From Neopestalotiopsis rosae (taxonomy: Eukaryota > Ascomycota > Sordariomycetes > Amphisphaeriales > Sporocadaceae): a stretch of 64,000 nucleotides of DNA. The position numbers and the translations under genes are program-made. Positions 56,201 to 64,000 of the stretch are shown here, one piece after another. Numbering within the stretch: position 1 is the first letter of the stretch; the number at the start of each line of letters is the position of its first letter. The stretch is from positions 3,720,001 through 3,784,000 of the forward strand of contig JALGAS010000002.1 in NCBI GenBank assembly GCA_023078685.1, in the 5' to 3' direction. The notes under the pieces are model-generated. The model saw only the letters and a program-made list of their open reading frames with translations, was not told where the DNA came from and ran no database searches.

Positions 56201-59200
56201 AAACCACTTTCGGTTCAAGCCTTTCTGGTAATGGCCTGGCGACCATGGTTCGGCACATTTGGTATGGCATGGGAGACTCTGGGATGACGGCATCTAAACC
56301 CCCGAAGCCAGCTGCCCTTGCGACTGCTTCCCATCTGTTTAAGTCCACACGAGATTCCTCGCAAAGATGGTTTGTGGTCCCGGACCACCACTGCGGCAGA
56401 GTCCCTAGGACATAGTTGACCCACGTTGATTCCATGTTTGGCTGTTGCCAAATCAAGCGACCCTCAGGGCCTAGCAGCTTTCGTGCGTGTTCGAGTCCGA
56501 GACCTAGATCCGGCGTCACACACAGAGCGCCGTTGGCAATAATCAGATCAAAGCGGCGTTCCTCGAACCCTTGCTCCGCGGGATCTTGGCCAATGTCCAG
56601 AGTGGCGAACTCGACATTGAAGTTGCCCTTGAATCGTTCTTTCGCCAGGGATAGGGCGGCGGGCGACGGGCTCGAGTAGACATATTCTGATATTAGAAGC
56701 TGCCCGTTCGTATGTCTGAATATGCTCAACTGGTCTTGCAAAGCCTCTCTGTGGCCGACACCGAGCTCGAGTATGCGGAGATTGGGGGAAGCGTGCGCCA
56801 AAGCCCGAAAGAATTTGGATGCATCGTGTCTGTTCAGGACACTTGTCAACTTCTCGAGAACAAAATCCTCCTCCAGGATCTCTGCGCCGTGCTTCTGCCC
56901 TGTCGTGATTGCAGATGTGTTCTCAAGTATTTTATTTATCGCTACAGCAGCAGGATACGCGGGAGTATCCACAAGCGAAGCAGTGAGCTCAGCCATCTGA
57001 GCCGTGACAGTGTCCGAAATGATTTCGTTCGACGAACAGATGACTTGATTGTTGAGCCATGTTCGGTAGTGATCCATTCGAGAGCATCTGGCCGATTCAT
57101 CGAGACCTTCAATCGCGCGACGAGATAAAATCACGGCAAATTGAGCCAGAAGATCCAATTTGTTCACGTCTTCAATGTCGTGGTCTATAGGCTCCACGAG
57201 AGCACTTGCATCCACGAAATCGACATGGTGAACCCACTCAGACCGCGCAGTAATGGGGAAGCTCTGATCAAGAACGTCGTTCTCAGTCTCGAAATAGGTT
57301 AAGCGGACCCCAGAAACACTCATGGCAGTTGCTCCGTTCGCAACAACTGATGCCTCGCCAATGACTTCGCCTCCTGCAGAATTGGCAGAAGCACGGATTG
57401 TGAGATCGGGCGCAGCCAGGCGCGAAAATGCCAGGTGATCTACGTACACGGGAATGAGCTGTCTGTACTCGTGAGTGAAACCATGGTGGATGGCAGCGCC
57501 CATAGCCTGGAAGCATGTGTCGACAATGACGGGATGCGGCTGGCAGCGGGATACTTCACTGCACCAGGGATTGTGTGTCGTTGTCGTGCAGAACCCTTGT
57601 GGGCCTGTTGATGACGTCCGCATATCGTCCATCGTGGTGAAGTAGGGTCCATACTGTAGTCCAGCACGACGGACACGTTCGTACCACTGTTTCTCATTGA
57701 CATTATGCGGTGTAGATGCTCGTCCGATTGTCTGTCCGGGCTTGACTGCATGCAATGCGCCACGCACCTCGCCGACGCAGTGTTTTGTCCACGAATGACC
57801 ATTATAAGATGATATGCTAAACTCCCACCACTCGCTGTCCACGCCTGTCGTCAATCGGTGACGGCGCATTGTGGTGATCATCTCTGATGCCACTGTTTCG
57901 TCCAAGACGAGCGCGATGCTGACGGTCACACGCCGGAGCTCGACGCCCGTTTCGATACCTGTGACCTGCCGCACCGCTTCAGCGGCCATGCAGACATACC
58001 CAGCGAAGGGGAATGTGATGTCGTCGCTGATGCGATGATCCCGGATCCACGGCGCATTATCGAGGCGGAGGAGGTTTCGCCACATGGGCTCCAAGTCGGA
58101 GCTCTCGTCGACTTTGACGCCCAAAAGTTCATGCTTCTTGTGGGTCCGGAACCGCCACTGCCTCGAGACTCTCGACTCTTTCCAATATCTGTGCGAGTGG
58201 TTCCAAGGATAGCGCGGTAAGTCGCCGATACTAGAGCCCTCCGGGGCTACTGCGGCGACGTTTATGTCGACGTGTAGAGTCCAAAGCTTTCCAACCGCGG
58301 AGAGAAAAGACTCGACGCTGTTCTCCCGTCGAACCAAGGTTGGGACGTAAGGAGAGTTGTTGGAATGATGCAACATGATTTGCCGGAGAGGGCCGGAGAG
58401 ACCCGAATGGGGACCGACCTCAAGAAAGATCGGGTCGCGCACCTCTGCTATGTTGGATTGTAGGATGCTTGAAACGGCGTCTCGGAAGAGGACTGGCAGT
58501 TCCAGGTTTGCTTGCCAGTACTTTGGCCCCAATGCGAAAGTGCCCGGTCCTTGGGTATTCAGCTTGTCTCCAAACACTGAAGAAAAGAATGGCAGAACGG
58601 GCTCTGCTCCAGTGACCCCTGATCTGGTCATCAATTCTTGGTACTCTGCGCCGAGTTCGACCATGTGGTGTGAGTGGTACGCTCTATCAACTTTCAACAC
58701 AGATATGGGGACGTCCGGAAGTTCTCTGCGTATATTGGCCGTCATCATAGTAACCTGCTCAGTATCACCGGAGATGGTAACACTGCTTGGCGAATTGTCG
58801 CACGCCAGAACTACGCCTGGAATCAGGTAAGCCCCGGCAGCGTCACAGCCGAGCCCGACAGCAGCCATGGACCCAGACCTTGACTGCTTCGATGCGAGCA
58901 TTCCACGATAGTATGCAACCGTGATGGCTTCTTTGGCCGTAAGACCGCCGGAAGCATAAGCCGCGGCAACCTCACCGCTTGAATGACCGACTACAGCCGA
59001 AGGTACGACCCCAAACGAGGCGAGCGTATCGACGAGGGCTATTTGAAGAGCCGTACATAATGGTTGAGAGAACCTTGGTTCCTGGACTCGGCTTTTGGAA
59101 GGGAGCTTGAGTAATTCTTCTTCAAGATTCCAATCCGGCGCGTCAACCTCGAGGTTCCGCAAATGTTCGCCTAGCATCTTGATGCTTTCACGGAAGACGT

Positions 59201-61124
59201 CATTCGAACGTAGCATTTCATGGCCCATGCGAGGCCACTGTGAGCCTTGACCGGTAAATACCATTACCACTGAATGATCCCTTCGGATAGTCGCAGTAGG
59301 TTGAGAAGCGACGCCAGGCTTGTATTTCGTGGCGATCGAGAAGGACCTGAAAGGCAGGTGTTCTCTTCTTCTCGCTAGAGTATACGCGACATCCGTCAGC
59401 GATAGACTGTCGGCTGACTTTTCCAGGTAAGAAGTAAACTTCTCGCCAAGCAATTTGAGTGACTCTGGGTGAGCGGCGGAATAGAGCAGTAATTGTGGCG
59501 TGTCTCTCACAGGTTTTGCCGGGGCTCTTGGGCGGACCACCTCATGTAGCCTAGATGATTCTAGAATAACATGGGCGTTTGATCCGCCAATTCCGAAGCT
59601 GTTGACGCTCACCCGCTCATCTCGACTTGCTGGCCAAGGTGTGACTTCGGTCAAGACAGTCAGCTGTGGTGGAATCTTTACGCTGCGTGGTATGGACTTG
59701 ATGTTGGGAGGGATCATCTGATGCTCAAGAGCCAGCACAGCCTTCAACACTGCCGTGAGACCCGAGGCCCCTTCCCCATGACCCAAGTTGGGTTTGACGG
59801 AGCCGATATGAACTCCGCCGGAGTTGTTAAAAACTCTGGCTACTGCTGTCGTCTCGATCAGGTCCCCAACTGAAGTCCCGGTGCCATGGCATTCGAAGAA
59901 CCCAGTTTTGTGTATATCCGAAGGTGGAATACCGGCGACTTTGTAGGTGTGGCGGATCAGCCTCTCTTGAGCATCAGGACTCGGTACTGATATGGCCTGC
60001 GTCTTTCCGTCGAAATTTGTTGCGGTGCCAGCAATGACGGCACGGACAGGGTTGCCATCTCGAATAGCATCATCCAGAGTCTTGACGTAGACGGCGACGA
60101 CTCCCTCTGCTCGAGCATATCCGTCAGCGTCGGATGAGAATGTCTTGCAGGAGCCGTCAGGGCTGAGAGCTCCTTGCTCCGAGATGGCCGTAGTCAGCGC
60201 CGGGGTCATGATGATGCTGGTGCCTGCAACGACGGCAGATTGACAGTCTCCTTTAGTGAGCGCCGCACAAGCCTCGTTCAGCCCGACAAGACTCGACGAA
60301 CAGGCGGTACGAATTGTCATACTTGAAACAGCAAGCTTCGTTAGCATCGTCGAAAATTTGATAGATTCCGAGGTTGAATGTACGTATACATACCTCGGTC
60401 CACGTAGGTCCATCTCATAAGAGAGTCGGTTCGATAATGCGAAATCATGTGTGCCCGTGATGGAGTACTGGCCTTGACCCTGCGTCTCCTTTTGCGACGA
60501 GTCGTAGGCATCGTTTCCAAAACTCCCCACAAAGGCCCCGATATCTTTGCCCCTCCAGTCGGGCTCGCAAGCATCCTCGAAGCACTCCCGCGTCACTTCA
60601 AGAAGTATACGCTGTTGTGGATCCAGATTTTCGACCTCACCGCGGGGCATGGTGAATACAGATGTGTCGAGTGCACCGAGATCATTGCTATCATCAAGAA
60701 AGTATCCATATTCTGTAATGGAGCTGCCGGGTTCCTTGCCGTCGGAATACCATGCCGATATATTATATCGTGACAGTGGTACTTTGGATCGCGCGTCGCT
60801 CCCAGACACGAGGAATTCCCATAGTCCTTGGGGAGAGTCGATCCCACCGGGAAGACGGCATGCCATACCACAGATAGCGATAGGTGTAAATTTCTGAGCA
60901 TGCTTGAAAATATCTGCATCGAACTCCGTGGTACCATTGACGCCATTCAAATCGACGGCATTGTGTTTGGCAGCTTGGTCACTTTGGGGTGAGTCGTTGA
61001 CTCCATTGCTCAGGCCCATATCGTGTGTGCTCTTGCCAGAAGAAATTATCAGAGGCTGGTATGAAATGCCGAATGCACAACGACCTTGGGTATTGACTGG
61101 GATGTTCAAGGCTTCATGGTCCAT
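53259..61124 (-). CDS. Highly reducing type I polyketide synthase (KS-AT-DH-degenerate MT-ER-KR-ACP)
   Basis: Five exons: 61124-60394, 60321-55545, 55486-55196, 55126-54711 and 54645-53259, giving 2533 aa. The first intron (60322-60393, 72 bp) is stop-free and in frame; removing it restores DLRGPSMTIRTACSSSLVG. KS: Cys251 in TACSSS, with HGTGT and NLGHGEGASG. AT: VFTGQGSQWPRMG and Ser in GHSSGE (about 689). DH: DHRISDDITFPFAGY (His about 1005) and DTCFQ. MT: about 1394-1551, with a broken SAM motif LELGVGHREA. ER: from about 1811, HSGCGGVGLAAIQVARMLGA. KR: GGLGGLGHSIAVWMVQ (about 2147) and NYAAAN. ACP: LGLDSLIAVEM (Ser about 2486). It makes a reduced aliphatic chain iteratively in the cytosol. 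There is no thioesterase or reductase end, so release must occur in trans. The product is unknown. Confidence 0.96.
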
Positions 61125-62274
61125 CCTCGGTTGTTTTTCCGTGCCACGAGCTGGAACTCAAGTGACTGTCAATGTTCGTCGTGCAATTACCTAGAGGATG
61201 TGAACAGAGGGGAACTTAGAAGGCGTTATTACTGTTAGAGTAGATTCCTAATCTTCTGACGATGCCTAGAAATCTGGTGTTGAAGAGCTACTTGACTGTT
61301 GCAAATTGACAGCATGCCAAGGCGAGAGACGATCAAGTACTATACATGTCCGAGTATCGACCCGAGCGCCTGCTTGCCGCATTCGCCCCCAAATTTGCAG
61401 AAGCAGGCTTATCCCCCTTCTAGTATAGATGCATCGGATCTCGCAATCTTCCAAGAGATTCATGCGGCATAGCGGCTGTGACCGCGGTATAGCTGACGTA
61501 TGTATTCGATGATGGTACTCAACACTACAGGGCTGTAGATTGGAATGAGACATATAGGCAGAGATTTTACATCAACCCCATGAGGTATCACTGCATGATA
61601 AAATGTACCTGGGTAGACTCACGCCCCCTCCCTGCCATCTAACAATGCGTAACATTCCTGCAGCTTACAGCATATGCACAGTATGGGCGGAGCGAGATTT
61701 GGGGTAGAGATTGCAAGTCAGCATGCCAACATGCCCAACGCCATATGATTAATTCTGGGCATTGGAGCGGGCTAATAAGCTCGGCGACCAGCGGTTTCGC
61801 GCCCCCAAAAATATGCTGCCAACATTCAGTAAGGATCCCGCCAAGATCTCAATCAACCAACAGCACCAAATTCACAGACGTGTTGTAGCCAGCCGGGGGC
61901 GGATTCACAATGTAAGGGGCGGCCAACGAATGCTACAGTCCATTGTGTCACCGTTTCACCGGCAAGTTCTGGTCGCCTAGGCAGTTCTACTGCTATTCTA
62001 CTCTTTTTTCTGCCTACACTGATGGCACCATATTCTACCCGTTTATGATTCCAGGACCCCAGTCCATGCAATATGCCACTCCGCCTGCGTTACTCCATCT
62101 TTGCAGCACCGACAAAGGGACGTTCAAGTCAATACAAACTGGCAAAACGATTACTTCTAGGAGTATATCGGGTCGGACACTCTACCATTTCCGTCGCATA
62201 ATCTTCAAACCTCTGTTCAACACCTGTTTTGTTTTGCATCTTGTTGCTCTCACAGGAAAGAAGAAAAGATAAAC
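61125..62274. promoter_or_regulatory. Divergent PKS/P450 promoter region
   Basis: 1150 bp shared by the PKS (-) and P450 (+), with no credible gene. Notable motifs are the CGG-N5-CGG-N6-CCG-CGG block at 61465-61487 and a GTACCTGGGTAG motif at 61606-61617. Co-regulation of the two genes is likely from the geometry. Confidence 0.65.
61465..61487. promoter_or_regulatory. Candidate Zn2Cys6 binding block
   Basis: Four CGG/CCG half-sites in 23 bp. The inner pair, CGG-N6-CCG (61473-61484), is an inverted repeat with the spacing used by several fungal binuclear-cluster activators. It sits about 340 bp upstream of the PKS start and about 790 bp upstream of the P450 start. Inferred, not demonstrated. 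Confidence 0.4.
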
Positions 62275-64000
62275 ATGGAGCTAATTCGAGCTGCATTTTC
62301 AATTGCCAGCTATGCCGTTGGCATCGTGGTCATATATGTAAGCAAACCTATGCCGATTAAACTGGATGAATATGACCTGATTAACATGAATATAAGTTTT
62401 TGGGGCTCTTCAGCTATCGCCTCTTGCTGCATCCACTGCGCGATTACCCCGGGCCCTTGCTTGCAAAGTTATCAGATGTCTATGCCGGATTTTATGCAGG
62501 GAAAATGTCGCTTCATGTCAAGACAAGACAGGATCACCTGAGATTCGGTAAGAAGAGAAGCTTCTCGTGCCCTGCAATTTCGCTGACTGACGACAACATG
62601 GACTAGGCCCTGTCTTGCGGTATGGCCCGAACTCGCTCGTCTTCAGCACGCCAAAGGCATTTCAGGGTATGTAAAGACACTCCGATAGGAGGAAGAAGAT
62701 AGGGACTATCTGCGCTTTCAATGACGCCTTCTGAACACTCTGACAGATATATACCAAAATCCACGACTGGCCAAGTCGCGTCGATTTGAAAACACAGCCG
62801 TGACACCTGGTGTATACAGCCTCTTCAACGTGGTCGATAAGCGCGCGCACAGCTACAAGCGCAAGCTCATAGGCCAGTGTACATCAGAGCGATCAATGAG
62901 GATATTCGAGACCTCCATGCTGGAGCAGATTGACATCTTCCTTGGGACCCTGATGGCATCAGCCGGGCAGCCAACCAACATGACGCACTGCTGCAATCGT
63001 CTGGGGATTGACATTGTCTCCCTACTTGCATTCGGCTATCCTCTACATACACAGACAGATCCCAAATATCGCTTCCTCATTGATGCACACGTCTTTGGGA
63101 ATTTCCGGAGCAACTTGTTTGTGCAGTTTCCTTTCCTCAAAGCCACCAAGATATATAGTCTGCTGGAGCGATTGGCCGCCAAGGACGTACGTCGGTATTT
63201 CCAAGCCATCGAAACCATGATTGCCTCTCGAATGGCAGAAGACAAGGACAAGCGCCACGATCTCTATGCCTTGATCGCGGATCAGATCAACCCGGACGGG
63301 GCCTACCCTCACAAGGAGAGCGAAATTTGGGCCGAGGCCGTCTTCTTTTTTCCCGCGGGAGCCGACACGACATCCACGCTGCTTTCCGCCGCCTTCTTCT
63401 ACCTGGCCAAGAACCCGGAGTCGTACAAAATGCTCGCAGAGGAGATACGTGCGACGTTTGAGTCCGGCCGAGACATTAGGGCAGGCCCCAAGCTCGTAGG
63501 CTGCAGCTATCTCCGTGCCTGCATCGACGAGACTTTGCGCATCTCCCCGCCTGGCTCAGGCACATCTTGGAGAGAGTTGTCGGCCGAGGATACCTCGTCG
63601 GAACCTCTCGTCATCGATGGGCGCGTCGTTCCGCCTGGTGTTCAGGTCGGTGTCAACATTTACACCCTGCAGTAAGTATTTGTCCAGTATATTGTTTATG
63701 CTCGTGTCGACTCCAGAAATATATTCCCACACATACATTGATATGAAAATATATCGTCCAAGGTATGTTGTGCTAAACAGATTTACTTGGCAGCCATAAT
63801 GAGGAATACTTCCATAATCCCTTTGTATTCAATCCCTCGCGGTGGCTTGACCCCACGATGTCGGCGAGTCAAAAGAAGGTCATGCAGGACGCATTCGTTC
63901 CCTTTTCCACCGGGGTGCGTAATTGTCCCGGAAAGCCCATGGCGTACCAAGAGGTCAGTCTCGCGCTAGCGAAGACATTTTGGTATTTCGATTTTGAACT
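62275..64000 (+). CDS. Cytochrome P450 monooxygenase, truncated by window end
   Basis: Exons 62275-62337, 62397-62547, 62607-62666, 62747-63671 and 63794 to beyond 64000; introns of 59, 59, 80 and 122 bp. The first 468 residues are present. The N-terminal hydrophobic anchor MELIRAAFSIASYAVGIVVI is followed by the proline hinge DYPGPLLAKLSD. I-helix: FFFPAGADTTSTLL. K-helix: ETLR (ExxR). PERF-like: NPSRWLDP. Heme loop: FSTGVRNCPGKP, with Cys at about 444. This is an ER-bound monooxygenase, probably hydroxylating or epoxidising the polyketide; the class resembles fungal benzoate-4-hydroxylase or isotrichodermin-type P450s, but I cannot fix the family. It is transcribed divergently from the PKS. 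About 30-50 C-terminal residues lie outside the window. Confidence 0.93.

Noticed and set aside
55323..56201. 292-codon + strand frame
   Set aside because: Antisense to the ER/MT part of the PKS, which is secure from domain motifs.
1..64000. tRNA, 5S rRNA, transposons, CRISPR arrays
   Set aside because: By eye I found no cloverleaf with conserved B-box, no 5S-like block, no transposase reading frame and no long terminal or direct repeats; a covariance-model and repeat search would be needed to exclude them fully.

Overview
The window is nuclear DNA of a filamentous ascomycete, most likely a Sordariomycete (Hypocreales-like). Genes are interrupted by short GT-AG introns (49-122 bp) with CTAAC-type branch points. 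Proteins carry long disordered, Pro/Gln/Ser-rich tails. Intergenic regions repeatedly hold the AGGTACCT/CCTAGGTA palindromes common in this class. The species cannot be named from the sequence alone. I resolved 18 genes with reasonable support, plus a few weak small ones. Splice sites were placed by eye and checked for reading frame and family continuity.

Left and middle (about 0.2-44.5 kb) is a housekeeping block: heat-shock factor HSF1 (-), spliceosomal cyclophilin CWC27 (-), an unknown small basic protein (-), deoxyhypusine synthase (-), a two-SANT co-repressor of the SNT1/NCoR type (+), ALG2 mannosyltransferase (-), a possible small secreted protein (+), an F-box/ankyrin protein (-), the inositol hexakisphosphate kinase KCS1 (-), a large disordered conserved fungal protein (-), and the septation scaffold CDC11 with C-terminal leucine-rich repeats (+). 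Two long gene-poor stretches (2.5-5.7 kb and 30.6-34.3 kb) lie upstream of the minus-strand HSF1 and KCS1 genes.

From about 44.9 kb the content becomes accessory. A divergent pair comes first: an acuF-type C2H2 zinc-finger gene (-), whose last intron has no acceptor that keeps the conserved zinc-finger lead-in, and a DUF7580-type gene (+), which looks like a membrane-type helical N-terminus joined to a degenerate kinase C-lobe. A histidine phosphatase (-), a short-chain dehydrogenase (+) and a DUF1772 (anthrone-oxygenase-like) membrane protein (-) follow.

The right end is the core of a secondary-metabolite gene cluster. It holds a five-exon highly reducing polyketide synthase (KS-AT-DH-degenerate MT-ER-KR-ACP, 2533 aa, -) and, divergently, a cytochrome P450 (+) cut by the window end. 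The SDR, DUF1772 and P450 genes are plausible tailoring enzymes. No releasing enzyme and no pathway transcription factor is seen, so the cluster probably continues past 64 kb. Clustered CGG half-sites stand in front of the DUF1772 gene and between the PKS and P450 genes.
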